Assembly: GCA_037951165.1 (NCBI GenBank)
Contig: JBBDHG010000187.1
Coordinates: 4,160,001 to 4,224,000, forward strand
Reading direction: 5' to 3'
Origin: Lophius americanus
Taxonomy: Eukaryota; Chordata; Actinopteri; Lophiiformes; Lophiidae
Length of the DNA stretch: 64,000 bases
Shown here: one piece after another, positions 48,917 to 61,335 of the stretch
Position numbering within the stretch: position 1 is the first letter of the stretch
Layout of the letters: every line of letters begins with the position of its first letter
The notes under the pieces: model-generated
Databases searched by the model: none
What the model was told of the DNA's origin: nothing
The model's input: only the letters and a program-made list of their open reading frames with translations
Translations under genes and position numbers: made by a program

Positions 48917-51143
48917 AGTGTCATGGGGGCACAAACAGCTGCCCTCGATGATGTGTCCAATTTCTCTTGTTTATAGTTCATGTCGCCGGTTCTTTTCTCC
49001 TCTCTCATCCAGCCTCTCTAGTTAATGGAAACACATAAACCAAAAACCTGAGCTCCCCCAAATATGAGTAAACTACACTCAACGTGTTATTTCACTGCTA
49101 TCGCCACATTACCCAAACAGCGAGGGGTATTTATTAATTCCTCGCATCTTTACAACGTGCAATGTTTACAGAATAATTAAATATCAGCATGATATCAGAC
49201 TCTACATTTCTAAACTCTCTGTTTGTGTATCGGATTATTCCCGTGTGTCCCATTTCTGACTTTGCGCTCACAACACATGAGGTAATCTCACAAGTTGTGC
49301 AAGTTTCTGCTCATATTAATGAGTTTTCCAAAAATTCATTCCAATGATGCTCCGACCTCCCACAGAAAACCAAAGAGAAGTAATTAGCAGGCCAAGATTG
49401 ACGGGCTACTGTCATCTATTTGTTTGCAGACTATATAGAAAAAGTGGCTTATTTACGTTAAAATACCGGCAGCTTGGGTCCCCATGTTCAAGACATGACC
49501 ATAAATGACCATGAAAAAAAATATCATGTCAACCGGTTTATGGTTTAAGGACAACACAAAAAAAAAAAAAAAACAGTAAATTACAGTAAATTCAGATTTT
49601 TTTTATTTTACCATGACATCAACATTGTTTCAAAAACATTCATTCATTCATTCATCATTTCAGCATCTTGTTGCTGTAGAAACAATAATGTGCTCTTGGT
49701 AAATGATTAGACGTTTTTTTATACTGTAAATTTAAATGTACAAACCAGCAGAATCGGTCATTTAGACAGAAAAAGACTTTTACACTAATGACTTGCTGAT
49801 GACTTACGGGTTTATCCCATTTATTTTTATATTCAAAGTAAAATTCCCCATTTTCCATAATTTCTGAATATCAATAATGAAGTCATTTACTGTTTTTTAA
49901 GTTAATATAATTCACTGTATTTACTATGGTGTATACTGTTTAAGTGAATAACTGAATGTTATTGTCTTTTACTGTTGACAGATTTTTGCCGTATCTCTGC
50001 TGACAATTGTTTCAGAGAATAAAATAAGTGGCAAGACTCTTAAAGACATAAAGTCAGAAAAAAATACTCAATGCATTAGATTTTTATAATCTGCCACTGC
50101 ATCAACAACCTAACCTGAGGTTGAACCCCAGAGGTCAAAGGTTACAAGTAGGGGTGTGAGGCCCTCTCTCTTATATAATCTGATATGGATATACACACAG
50201 CGCACAATGTAATAGAAATATATCTCATATATTATCAGATATTTTACTGTTTTTAACTCCCCAAAGAAGTTATGTTTTCACTCCTGTGCGTTTGTATTAG
50301 CCCAAAAGTTTACTGATTATTTTACCCAGAGGTTGGATTCGGCGTATCCTACAAGTGATTACATTTTAGTAAGTGTTTCACAGCCTTTAAAATAGAATAA
50401 TTAGCCTTTTGGAGTAGTGACGTCACATTTCAGCTATAGCTCCCTTTCTTCCTTTGATTCCTTCCATGTTTTTTGGGGTTGGAGCTGGGGACTCAGTGGG
50501 CTGAACAGAGAGGCTGAAGTGTAAGGCCTTGGAGACGAGTGCCTACGGAGTATTTGAGAGATACTGACAGTTTATTGGAGTTGTTGGTTTATTTAGAGGC
50601 TGGCAATAACTCAGACATCGATGGAGAAATCTGCAGGAATTTTTCTTCAACCTGGGTTACAGTTTGGCCTAAGGGGAAGTTTGCACTCTCTGTGCACTTT
50701 TTCTAGTTTGTAATAAATGTGAATTTCCCTACAAACAGCAGATCTTCACTCCCTGCCTTTATGTTTACACCCAGAGGAAACTTTCTTAACTGGCAGTGGC
50801 TTTTCTGATGCCACCAATATATTTTATTTTATAATACTTTAAGACAATATTAAGTATTTTGCCAACCGCTCATGCAATGTAAAATAGACAGGCAGTTTTT
50901 CCACATTTACTCTACATAGCAGATTTCACAGTCTGTGTATTTATATTTCAACATCGGTTCAACTGGGACACAATTTGAACTCCCCCCAATAATGGATTTG
51001 TAAACTGGGTTCAAATGATGTGGAAAGCAGACTGCAACCACCCCAACCTTTGCTATTTTTCAGCCACATCCTTCAGCCATCGCTTTGTTCCTGCATGCAA
51101 ACATCTGTTTTTCATATTCATCTGTTCTTTATCTCCCCCGCAG
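48917..51143. other. Unique sequence, possible LTR-like patch
   Basis: A14 near 49560 and (CATT)5 at about 49637-49657. A stretch at about 50465-50815 with AATAAA (near 50711) and CTTAACTGGCAGTGG faintly resembles an LTR end, but no paired repeat is visible. No gene is recognised. Confidence 0.4.
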
Positions 51144-51272
51144 ATGCGTTGACCTCCACCAACACGCCAACCCTTCCTACATTGATCTCTGCCTTCCTCC
51201 GTCTGAAGCTGGAATCTCAGATGCACATGTTATGTGTCTGCAGTCCTCATGACCTCGCAGGACCGCAGAAAG
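51144..51272 (+). CDS. Weak candidate exon, unknown gene
   Basis: A good acceptor (TTCTTTATCTCCCCCGCAG) precedes 129 open bases, and GAAAG|GTCAGA follows. The length is a multiple of three. The translation includes LTSTNTPTLPTLISAFLRLK and HMLCVCSPHDLAGPQK. It is Ser/Thr/Leu-rich with no domain I know. The donor is only fair. It could be a non-coding RNA exon or chance. Confidence 0.15.
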
Positions 51273-52169
51273 GTCAGAAGTGAGGCGGCTACCCCTTCTC
51301 TTCACAACCCGACACTCCAGAAACATGACAACTGAAACCAGAGTGTGTGCCAGCGCACATCCATATGTGTGTGTTCACGCGTGCAATGTGACACTCTGAA
51401 TAAATAAACTAGGGTATGTTCAGTGAAGAAATTGTTTATTTAAAATGAGGGCCCGACTGGCGTGTGAGAATGTGTGTGAAATGTGTGCGTGTGAAATGTG
51501 TGTGAAATGAGCGAATGACCAGATAAACAAACTGTAAAATGAGTGACAATGTGACAGGAGCAGGTTGTTCTTTGGTTACGTTAAGATGCTAACTTCTTTG
51601 CAATGCGGTTAATACTGAGTGTTGGTATGTTTCTGTTAATCCGTCCGTTTGACAAATACACACATTCACACAGAAAGAGAGAAGTTCCAAACATACACAC
51701 ACACACACACACACAAAGAAGCACTGCTGTCAATCTCAGTTTAGAGAGTGGCAGGAAACAGACAAGCTATTCTGTGCCCTGGCACAAGTCCCTAAAACTG
51801 TGGCCTGGCTTCTGCAGAGAGAGCCCTGTGTGTCACACGCTACAGACACAGGCGACCCTCTGTCACACGCAAATGAATGACCTCTCTCTCTCTCTCTCTC
51901 TCTCTATCTCGCTCTTTCCCTCTCTCTTGTGGATTTTCATTTGTTTCTGCCTCAGACCCAGCGTTCACATCTGCATGCAGGCACATATGCACAGCACTCA
52001 ATCACACCCGTTGGACAGAAATATGCAGGGAAGCCATTCTTCAATTAAACAATGGGAGCGGTCCAATCCCACACTGACAGGCTGCCTGCTCTGAGAAAAC
52101 CATCACCTTGACCTCTTCACCCTGACTCTGTCTCATTGTGTAAGCAATACAAATGATATAAATAATAAA
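51273..52169. other. Unique sequence with CA and CT runs
   Basis: (CA)n at 51695-51714 and (CT)n at 51880-51906. The 163-codon plus frame at 51603-52094 runs through both runs and is an artefact. Confidence 0.55.
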
Positions 52170-52605
52170 CTAGGCCTACGCCCCCCCCAATCCCCTACGT
52201 TGTACAAGCAATCCCCCTGATTGAAATCCTCTGGTTAAACCTGAACTTATATCCAACATTCATACAGCTCCCCTTAGCAACTAAAATATGAACTGTTAAA
52301 GTAAAATATGATGTATACAAGATAGATCTCCTCAAGTTGATTCATAAGAACCATATTTGGACAAAATCAGACCAATGACTTATAGACTGGTAAGTTTTGG
52401 AGACAAATCTCCCTCTATTGTCAATTATATACAAATGAATGTTCCACAAATCACTTCAGTTCTTCCTCAAAATAAGATCTATGTGGGTATAAAATTTGAA
52501 AATGATCCATGAAACGGTTTTGTGTTATCGCTCTAACACCGAGGACCTACAACGCACCATGGTGACAGCGATGAAGACTCCATCATATCCCCAACTTTTC
52601 GGGGA
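52170..52605 (-). mobile_element. R1 repeat, copy 5 (near full length)
   Basis: On the minus strand it starts TCCCCGAAAAGTTGGGGATA and carries TTGAGGAAGAACTGAAGTGA and then AATCAGGGGGATTGCTTGTA. It ends GCGTAGGCCTAG followed by T. At about 436 bp it has both termini. An L2-type tail begins only about 33 bases away. Confidence 0.88.
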
Positions 52606-52637
52606 CTTAATTTATAATTGCAACGATTGTCATTAAA

Positions 52638-52955
52638 GCAGCGTGGCATAATATCACTGCTGACCTACAGCAAGAAGGTTCCGGGTTAATTCCAACTAGC
52701 AATCCGGGCCTTTCTGTGTGGAGATGCATGTTCTCCCACTCTTTTCAGTTTCTCGTTGCGTTCTGCAGATTCCTACCACAGTCCAAAGACATGAAATATA
52801 GATGAATAGGCGACTCTCTTAATTGGCCATAGATGTGAAAGTGAACGTTTATCTCTTTGTGATGGCCCTGTAATGAACTGGTTAATTGTCCAAAGTCACC
52901 CCTGCCTCCCACTCAGGCCCCACGTGAATCTGAACAGGATAGGTGGCTCCAGAAT
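52638..52955 (-). mobile_element. L2/CR1-type LINE tail, copy 3
   Basis: The plus strand shows CAGCAAGAAGGTTCCGGG, CTTTCTGTGTGGAGATGCAT, CACAGTCCAAAGACATGAAA, TTAATTGGCCATAGATGTGA and AGTGAACGTTTATCTCTTTG, in the order of the reverse-complemented family tail. Diverged but complete along about 315 bp. Confidence 0.78.
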
Positions 52956-54516
52956 ATGAAAAGTAAAAATAATAGATTTTATATCTCCACATTTTGAGCA
53001 ATACGTGTTATAAAACAAAGGAATTACATGAGTGATCACATTTAAAAGATGTATAATGTCACATAGACAAAGCTACACGTTTATTTGGACATTGGTCACG
53101 ACCCGTTAGGCGTGTACGGGATTTTGAACTTCGTGAAACCATAATGCAAGAATGACCTTGCCAGCTTCCACTCTCTAGGGAGGGTTTGAAAGGAGAACGC
53201 AAAGTTCTTTTGGGCAAATGGCAGCCTATCCTAATGTTCTGTTTGGGTTCAAAGAGACCAAAACCGATCATTAGCGTTTGATGGTTCATGACTTTAATGT
53301 GAATTCCTCATAATGATGATTTTAAATTAAAGAAACGTCCAGAGGTTGGCTGCAGCAGTAGACACGATCCCTCCCTTCGAGGTCTGAGAGAGGAGCAGCT
53401 GTAACAGATAATTTAATACAAAACATGTCCATATGCTTTATATCTGTAATTGGGGGGAGAATGTTTTCCTAGATTACTTCAGAATTTCTATTTTTTTCCA
53501 ATCAGGTTATTGTGATCATTTGTCCAGATACTTTTGGCTAAATATGGCATCTTTAGACTTTCACCCTCTTCCTGTCATTCCCACCAACTGTTTTCCTCAC
53601 TTTGTTCCAGACCCTTGGTTCACACTATCCATGAAGTGTGCTTCAGCTGAGGTCACTCTGGATGTATTTCTGGACCGGCGGTGCTCTGGCAGTGAGCAGA
53701 GCGCTCCTTCAGACATTACATCACATACAAAAACACACTTTTACACAAACAAACTTACAAATGGACACACGCACATGTGTGGATGCACAAGCACACTGGA
53801 AAAACTTCAAACCAAGCGATGTGAGTTTTATTTAAGGCCGAGCCAACTCCTCGTCTTTGGATGTATTCAAGCAAGTAATCACTATGGTAAGTAATGTTAG
53901 GGAGCAAGCCCCTTTCCAGAATCTGACGTATGATAATTTTACCACCTCTTCAAATATTTGTAATGACAAGAACATCAAACGCTTCCAAAAGCTGAAAGAA
54001 AACTATGCAATATTCAGAGTAAAACTGACTCCAAGCCATGCTTAATCTTTTCCTGAACTCCCCCAGCTTCACTGAGCGGCTTTGGCTGTTCATAGGGGTG
54101 CACCACCAGGTGAGGCAAATTGGTTGAATATTTGGAATTTCCCAAAATTTGCAATGTTGCACCCCAAACAGTGACTCGCATGGGCACAATTTGCAATAAT
54201 GATTATTAACCTTTCAGAAGTACTTCACAAGGCAATGCCAACGTCACAGAAAACCATGAAGAATGGCTCCTTTTAGCTACTGTATGAAACCTTCATATCA
54301 TTCATTTGGATATCTCTTTGAATATTCTTTGGGGTCATGCTGGCAGGAACCCCGACTCCAAAAAAGAGAAAGTAGAAAGACAAGGCAGAAGCGGGCTTGT
54401 GGATACAATATGTCATTGGGTATAAAGTCCATCCCTCTGTCTATTTATCCACTCATATATCATCCATCCCTCATCTGTCGACAGCAAAATCAGGCTATGT
54501 AGGGTTTATAAGACAT
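52956..54516. other. Unique sequence
   Basis: A 153-codon plus frame at 53433-53894 has no domain and overlaps other frames. No repeat is recognised. Confidence 0.45.
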
Positions 54517-54975
54517 CCCCTCCCCCAGCAGCATTTTCCAGCTCGTCCTGAGGCGTACACAAGTCCTAAAAATTATGTAATCCCTTCACTGAGTTCTGGA
54601 TCTAGTAGGGGTGTCCTGATATACGCCCGTAGGAGGACACCCTAGAGATGTCCTAACCAGAAAACCTTTCGACACAAAGACGCAGAAGCTCCATTCGTAA
54701 CTCCCTCCAGATGTCTGATTTCCTCACCCCATGTCCAACTCTGGGCCAAGTCGTTCACTGGAAGCTCATTTCAGCTGCTTGTATTCACAACAAAAATGTT
54801 TCAGTAACGATGACCCGGAGCTCACGGCCACAAATGTTCTGACAGAAAGCCCACTCAAACCAAAACACCGTTCCATCTCATGACCAATTTTTCACTTGCG
54901 ATGAAGGCCCCAAGATATTCCATTGTTTGAAGCAGAAGCTCATATCTCCCAGGATTTATGGATGAATTGGTCTCA
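54517..54975 (-). mobile_element. Rex3-like LINE 3' fragment, second copy
   Basis: Plus-strand phrases CAGCTCGTCCTGAGGCGT, GACACAAAGACGCAGAAGCT, AACTCCCTCCAGATGTCTGA and GAAGCTCATTTCAGCTGCTT match in order the reverse complement of the C-terminal coding region of the LINE at 41659. It is more decayed, with many small gaps and no usable frame. Confidence 0.6.
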
Positions 54976-57154
54976 GGGGAGTGGCCAAAGAGAGATTCAA
55001 ACACTTAAATGAATCACGGGCCTGGATCAAGATCCAGGAGGGTAGTTCCTTACTGGGCGTGTGGTGGCCAGGCCTTTGACCAGCGTGGTCCAGTCCAGGG
55101 ATTACAGGGTAGTCAACCCTCTGGAGTCTGAGGTCACACCGGCATGAACCCTAACCCTAAACCTTTATTTTCAACGTTGAATAAAGTTTAACATGTCAAT
55201 GTTTGGTTTCTGTTATTTCAGCACCTCAGTGACCTGAAAAAGATGTTGCTTAATCTTCTTAATTTTCCTTAACACTATAGTTGACCAAAGCTTCAAGAAA
55301 TACCGCCTACAAAATGAAAATATCGAGTAATAACCCAATCATACCTGTGATCACACAGATTGCGCTGAAGAGTGAAGCCCAATGAAGCAACCCTCTCGAC
55401 AGGTTGCATTTGTTCATCCGGTACCACAAAGCTAAGGATCAACTTTTTTCCTGCAGCTCTTTCTCACAGAGTGGAACTGAAGAGGTGAAGCTGGCAATGA
55501 CCTTCAAGTCAAGCCTTCCAACTCACACTGAAACCATAATGAGGCTTTTCCTTCCAGAGGCTTCTTTGCAGCGACTCCCCAAACGACCGCAGGAAATGGA
55601 ATTTTCTGTAAGGATCAAAACAAGTCTAGAGTTGTAAATGGTTTGAGTTTCCGAAAAAGACAATGTGCCAGATTCCAGTGCCTTGAGGGACAGGCGCATA
55701 TCACAATGAATCCTCTGTTTGGCTAAAACGTGTGCAAAGGCATATACCCACTTGTTCACGCACATATATGTCTTTACAAATCCTCACAGATTCCCCACAC
55801 GGCCACACACAACACACACTGTTTACTAAATGTGAGAGATCCTGGGAAACGGTAGAGTTATTCCAGTGGTTTTCAAGTGGAATCTTTTCATACCTGTGTG
55901 TCAGAGCTTAGTGTGGTGCATGCCTCTGCATATCCTTCCCTCCTGGTTTGAAAGTGTTTGTCTGAGGCAGTCCACTCAGCCTAAAGGCAGTCTTACATTC
56001 AACAGCACTTGACTTTTGTTTGGGGCAAAGTTCAGGAGGGAGAAAACCGGTTTGTGTGTGGGTCTGTGGGTGTGTGGGGTCAGGCAGCCCATTAGCAAGT
56101 CATCCCTGATCTAATTGCCTCCTTCCAGCACCCAGTTTGACAGCTCTGTAATCTACAGTTCCTCACAGCACCCACCACAGTAGGTCTGTTTGTATATGAG
56201 TGTGGATGAGTGTGTTGTCATGTGTGTGCGTATGGGTCTTGATTGACTTGGCAAGTTGCAGATTAACCACCACCACCTTCCGCTGAAACAAACCCAAAGG
56301 GTTCTCTCTAATCATAAATGAATCTTTCTGAAGACGCTGAGCACTCAAAAGCACTTTTTAAAGGAGTGTTACGCTATGGATCGATGAGTTGTGACAACCG
56401 TAGGATTCTGAAATATTCAAATTTTTCACTGGCACTGCACAACATGTGAGTAAATATATAAAACATGATCCTCTTCAGCAGCTGAATGTAAAATACAGCA
56501 CTCTAAAGAACGCAATCTGTTGAGACAGAGATCGTGCATTAGCGCTGAAATGAAGACCCTTCTCTATCCAGCCTTTGCTTATTTAAACGGAACAAACCAA
56601 CAGAGGCATTATGTCGCTGCAGCGTGTGAAGTTATATTTTACATTTTTAGGTTCCAAAGGCCAAAGAGGCTTGATATACAACCCAGCGGTGTCGGCATCT
56701 TGTGTGAGGATAGACTGCTGCTTAAACAAAATAACATCATTTACCTTCACCGTCATATCATCTCATGGCGGTGGTCTCATCCTCTGCTTGAAGGGGAAGG
56801 AGCTCCAGGAGACTGTAGTCACTCCCAAATTTAAAGATATTTCCAAATTTAAAGATATTTTCAGTTGATTTCTTCAACTTTGAGGTACCGTTTAACTGCT
56901 ACACTGTAAAGAATAAATGGGTAGGATGGCTTAGAATTTCAAGGCAACTTACTGAACTAGAGTTTTGAGGCCAACTCAAACCCCAACATTTTGCAGAAAC
57001 TTACGTACCAACGGTACGGCTCACTCGTTATGTTTCATTAAGATAGTTTATCTTTCATATTTGAACATCTGAAAATGTGAGTTGATGTTTTAATTCCAAA
57101 CAGGAAAAGTCACGTGAAAGTGCTTGGCCTGAATTCAACAATGGTCGAGTGAGA
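54976..57154. other. Mostly unique; small tandem duplication
   Basis: AAATTTAAAGATATTTCC is duplicated at 56822-56862. AACCCTAACCCTAAAC at about 55147-55162 is telomere-like but only two units long. A GGGCGTGTGGTGGCCAGGCC phrase at about 55056 may belong to the preceding LINE or another repeat. No gene is recognised. Confidence 0.45.
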
Positions 57155-57335
57155 TTAAATCAGAGGAGACGTGAAGAAAAGATGAATGATTTATTACAAC
57201 AGATGATGTGTGACTATCAGTCCATTAGAAAGTCTTGGTGCTCAGACTCTTCGGGGGGATTGAGATCAAAGGCTCTCTGCCCTGGAATGGAATGGAATAT
57301 CCCACCTCTGGAGTGTGGACACTGGTGGTGGTGGC
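57155..57335 (+). mobile_element. R2 repeat, copy C (5' part)
   Basis: ATCAGAGGAGACGTGAAGAA, GATGAATGATTTATTACAAC and AGATGATGTGTGACTATCAG lead into the GGTGGTGGTGGCTGATG patch, matching the first third of copy B. The remaining two-thirds are absent. Confidence 0.75.
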
Positions 57336-58156
57336 TGATGACGGTAGTCTACTAACCGTTCTTTAAATGTTGTTTGTTGCACCCCTGTTCAGACCTACTG
57401 CCTCACCGGCTTCTTCATCTACAGAGGTTTATCCCGTTGACTAAACTACGCTGCTGCCTCCAAAGCAGAACAACAACAACTCCATTACAGTTTTGTAATA
57501 TTTGTACGGAACAGCGAGACACAGTGAATTCCTTCCATTGAACCGACTGTGTACATTACTGTTGTTTACAAAGATAAGCCCAATAAAGTGACACCCATCA
57601 ACTTGGTGGTCCTCCCCTTCATTTTTCATAGCCAGCGACAAAAAATAAATTGACACTTATCGTTCACACAATTCAAACATTACAGTCAGAGGCTGTGGGA
57701 AAAAAGGCAGAAAGTTCTTTTAAAGAGAATGCTTTCATCTCTCCCACAGGCAGGCTGAGAGGCGTCTTATCTCTGAGGCTTGGCCCGGCTATCTAGAGTA
57801 AACCACAGTGTCTGCATAAAGAGCTAAAATTGATGGTGCAGTCCATTTTCTCCCTGTTAAACATTAGTCCCAGAAATCCCCCCTGGCTTTATGAGTGTGG
57901 GGGGTAGCGGGAGGAGGAGGTGGGTGCTTACAGCCATCAGGAGATTTCCAAGAAGACAACCTGTTCAAGGAAAAATAAACATTCCAGCGGATTTTCATTT
58001 TTAGGAATGCACATACATCTCATGAGTTGGTCACATGACTGCATTTAGTAATCCTGAAAGCAAACTGCCCAAGCCGAAAGACAAGAAAGACAATGGACAA
58101 ATGGATGGACAGGCTGTCAGACGTGAGGCAGCAACCAACCTACTCTCTGTCTCTTA
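57336..58156. other. Unique sequence
   Basis: Nothing recognised. Confidence 0.45.
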
Positions 58157-58172
58157 CATACACACACACACA

Positions 58173-58213
<41 letters not shown>

Positions 58214-58451
58214 CATCAGGAAGACAGCACAACTTTGGCTCCGACAAACACGCTGGAAAACATTTCAACCAGTGCAAGATTTCCTCTTTTGAACTCAACA
58301 AGTATACGCACACACACACACACACATACACACAAACACACGCACACGCCCACACACGCGTAACAGCAAGCCTGAACTCCTCAACTCTCCAACAGACACA
58401 CACACACACACACACAAAGATATGAACACACACACACCCTGCCTCACACAC
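58157..58451. repeat. Cluster of four (CA)n arrays
   Basis: CA arrays at 58157-58209, 58308-58360 (with CGC and AAACA breaks), 58395-58416 and 58424-58451, all in the same orientation, separated by unique sequence. The 103-110 codon frames are low-complexity artefacts. Confidence 0.95.
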
Positions 58452-58798
58452 ACTCTACTGAAACATAATCAGCGACAGATTGCCAAACCAAACAATTTGT
58501 ATCTTCTTGATTGTGCACAAACTCAAGCTGAACATGAGACGTAAGCAGCAGAAATCTGACACAGCGCAGTTTATGAGAGCCTACAGGTTCAACCAGCCCA
58601 TTTTCCCAGGACTCTCTCAAAACATTGTTTTCCACTCTTGACAGTTAGTTCTGTGTGTGTGAGACAAACCGCCTGTTTCTGTTAGAGATTGCAGCTCGCC
58701 CAGTCTGTTTTATTTTGGCCATATCCTAGCAACAGAGCTGTTTCTGCTTACTTCTCTCTCCACCCTCTGGCCTAAAATGCTCCAAGCTGCTCTTCCAC
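58452..58798. other. Unique sequence
   Basis: Nothing recognised. Confidence 0.4.
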
Positions 58799-58860
58799 GT
58801 GTGTTTGTGTGTGTGTGAGTGTGTGTGTGTGTGTGTGTGTGAGTGTGTGTGTTTGTGTGT
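58799..58860. repeat. (GT)n microsatellite, interrupted
   Basis: About 60 bases of GT with TTGT and GAGT breaks. Confidence 0.95.
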
Positions 58861-59680
58861 CACACATCTGCTTTACATTGTAGAGGATCTCTTAGCCCCT
58901 GATTTTGTTACAGAAAGCCAGCGAGACGTGGGGGGGTGGGGGAGAGGGGGCTGTGATGGAGGTGGTGGCGTGGATGAAGATGGAGAAAAGAGGGAAAAAA
59001 TAAGAATAATTGCAATGACAGCGCTACAATAAAGTCGGCACACGTCTGAGACATATGTAGAAAGAATGTTCCTGCTTTACAAGAGGAGAGAGAGGCTGAA
59101 GGGAGAGGTTTTACTGTTGTGAGGCTATAAAATCTTTCCAGTGCTTAATATGTGCAGGCGAAGTTCCTTGTTTTGCCTCCTGCGGGGTTGGGTGAGCGCT
59201 CGGGCGGGGCCGGCTCGCACTGTTCTGCTAGGCTGGACCACGATTGGTATGCTAGGTGAGGCTGAGAGAGGACAGGCAGGGCTTGGCTGGGATGGAGATG
59301 TGTTGTTGCTGCCAGAAGAGAGAACATCAGAGAAGGAGAGTTCTGACTGGAGGAGAGGGGTCACTGGGTTTGTTTGGCTGCCGCGTCTGCACAACTCCTG
59401 CACCTTTTAATGCTCCTCTCCCCTTGGCCTACCCTCTCTTTCTTCACCACTCCTTCCCCTCTATATCATCCCTTTCCTACGGGCATTTCCTCATCTTGAT
59501 ATCCCTCTCACGCCCATGCCAGCTAATTATGGACCTTGACTTTGCCATTATTTATCGCATGCAGCAGAGGTTGAGAAGTGGGGACGAGGTGAGAGAAGGA
59601 ACAAGCTTACATGAGAAATGGCAGCACTCAGTTCCTCATTGCAGTGAAACATTTTGCAGGGCTGTGCACGGATGTGTAAG
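58861..59680. other. Unique sequence, G/A-rich
   Basis: Overlapping frames on both strands at 59125-59410 share a GC-richer patch. No domain is recognised. Their mirrored openness suggests composition rather than coding. Confidence 0.4.
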
Positions 59681-59744
59681 GGTGTGTGTGTGCGTGTGAG
59701 TGCGTGCAAGTGTGTGTGCGTGAGAGAGAGAGAGAGAGAGAGAG
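59681..59744. repeat. GT tract followed by (GA)12
   Basis: GTGTGTGTGCGTG-type sequence passes directly into a 23-base GA run. Confidence 0.95.
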
Positions 59745-60305
59745 GGCAGTGAGTCAGTTTGGCATGAACCCAGAATATCAACTATAGGCTGCTTGAACTT
59801 TTGGGAGCTGAGGCACTGCCAAGAGATCATCGTGTGCTCGTAAAAAATATTTTACAACAGCTGTGGTGTGTGCTTGCATGTGTGCAAATAGGCCTTGCAT
59901 GCGTATGTATGTGTCTGTGTTTCAGCTAAACTGTGTTGGAAACGGTGTCTACTTGAGAGTCTTTTCAATCAAACTAAAGTGGAGAAGGGAGCGCCAAGAG
60001 AGCACTTTAGCCTTCAGATGAAGAGTGATGAGAACAGACCCATAATTACTCGCCAATCCTCTCAGTCCACAACCTTCACCCAAAAACAAGGAGTGTGTGT
60101 TTTCCTGTGTGTTCCTTCATTCACCTTTCTACCATGCTCTCAAGTCACGTCTATAAGAACCTTCATTCGGGCTCTGCAAATGTCCCGTGCCATCCATGAG
60201 CCGCCGCCGCCTCCATGTATACATTCACACACACTAACCACAACTCTGAGTAGTTTCAGACTTTATCATCATAATCCATCTATTCAGTGCTTGCAGTAAG
60301 ACATG
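59745..60305. other. Unique sequence
   Basis: Nothing recognised. Confidence 0.4.
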
Positions 60306-60545
60306 TACACCGATCAGCCATAACATTAAATCCATCTGCTTAATATTGTGTATGTCCCCGCCCTCTGCTGCCAAAACAGCTGTCCAAAGCACCGTGCGTT
60401 CTGTTCTACCAGAACAAGGCCATGTCTGCCGCAGAAGCTCCTCCGTGGGAATCGGAGAGCCTTCTCTTCCCATGTGCAGCAATTTTTCCTGCTTCTAACA
60501 CTTTCAACTTTGAGGACAAAATGTTCACTTGCTGCCTAAGATCCT
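60306..60545 (-). mobile_element. Internally deleted Tc1-like element
   Basis: TACACCGATCAGCCATAACA followed by TTAAATCCATCTGC is the terminal inverted repeat end of a common fish Tc1-like transposon. CTAATATTGTG-type sequence and GCTGCCAAAACAGCTG follow as in the intact element. After a short degenerate stretch comes TTTTTCCTGCTTCTAACACT and GACAAAATGTTCACTTGCTG, which is the other side of the transposase start. Nearly all of the transposase gene is deleted. The right inverted repeat is not visible, so it is not a complete MITE. Confidence 0.75.
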
Positions 60546-60803
60546 ATCTACTGCTTCTTTGTACCATTTGTACAGTGTGATATTGTGACGGGTGGGAGTG
60601 TCATGTGTGGGCTCTATCACACAGAATAGATAGTAAAGGGCCACATTTTATAGAAATCTATCAAAGGTTCGGCAGAAACACTATCCCCTTGTACACTCGG
60701 GCCACACTTCCAACTTGCCTCTTTTTACTCTCCTTTGCCACATCTCTGGTTTTTTAGCCATGCTAGCTTCACAGATCCGTCGACTGCTTTTCATTCTCAT
60801 CAG

Positions 60804-61335
60804 TGTCATGGTTCTGTTGATCCGTTTTATTCTAGAGTTAGATTATTTTTCGTTTAAGGGTGTGTTTCCTGTTTTAATTTGATGGTTTGTTTGACTCTTC
60901 GTCCCGTTTCCTTCTCTTCTGTCTCTGTGAATATGTGTGTCTGTGAATCCTGTTTCCCAGTGAGTCCTCCCCTACTGTTGAATGTTGTCACCTGTGCCCA
61001 GCCCTCACCTGTTGCCCATTTGTCACGTTATTATTGTGTATATAAGTCCGTGTTCTGCTCTCCCTCTTTGTCGGATCGTCTGCGTCACTTGCCTCATGCT
61101 TAGCTTCCCTTTAAAACCCTCTCTGACTCCATCCTGCTTTGTGCTCCCAGTATCCAGTCTTTTAAGTTTTCGCTTTTCTCATGGATTATTTGTACTTTGA
61201 ATTAGCTGATAATTATTTGCTACTTTTTAATTTGCATCATAATTTTAAACTATGTCATTTTGACCTGTTCTTGTGTTTCTGGATTAATATTGTTTCCTGC
61301 TTCTGATTTAAATAAAGTTTACCTTTTGTAGATTT
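60804..61335 (+). mobile_element. LTR-like dispersed repeat (possible solo LTR)
   Basis: Starts TGTCATGGTTCTGTTG. It contains CTCACCTGTTGCCCATTTGT, a TATATAAG box at 61039, TCGGATCGTCTGCG downstream of it, and AATAAA at 61311. This layout (U3 with TATA, R with poly-A signal) and wording resemble solo LTRs I know from fish genomes. No internal region, primer binding site or second LTR is present, and the 3' boundary is a guess. Confidence 0.45.

Noticed and set aside
50465..50815. Possible second solo LTR
   Set aside because: Only a poly-A signal and a vague end resemblance; no TATA box, no paired terminus and no internal region.
51603..52094. 163-codon plus frame
   Set aside because: Passes through a CA array and a CT array; no domain or splice support.
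55147..55162. Telomere-like CCCTAA repeats
   Set aside because: Only two full units; expected by chance in a window of this size.
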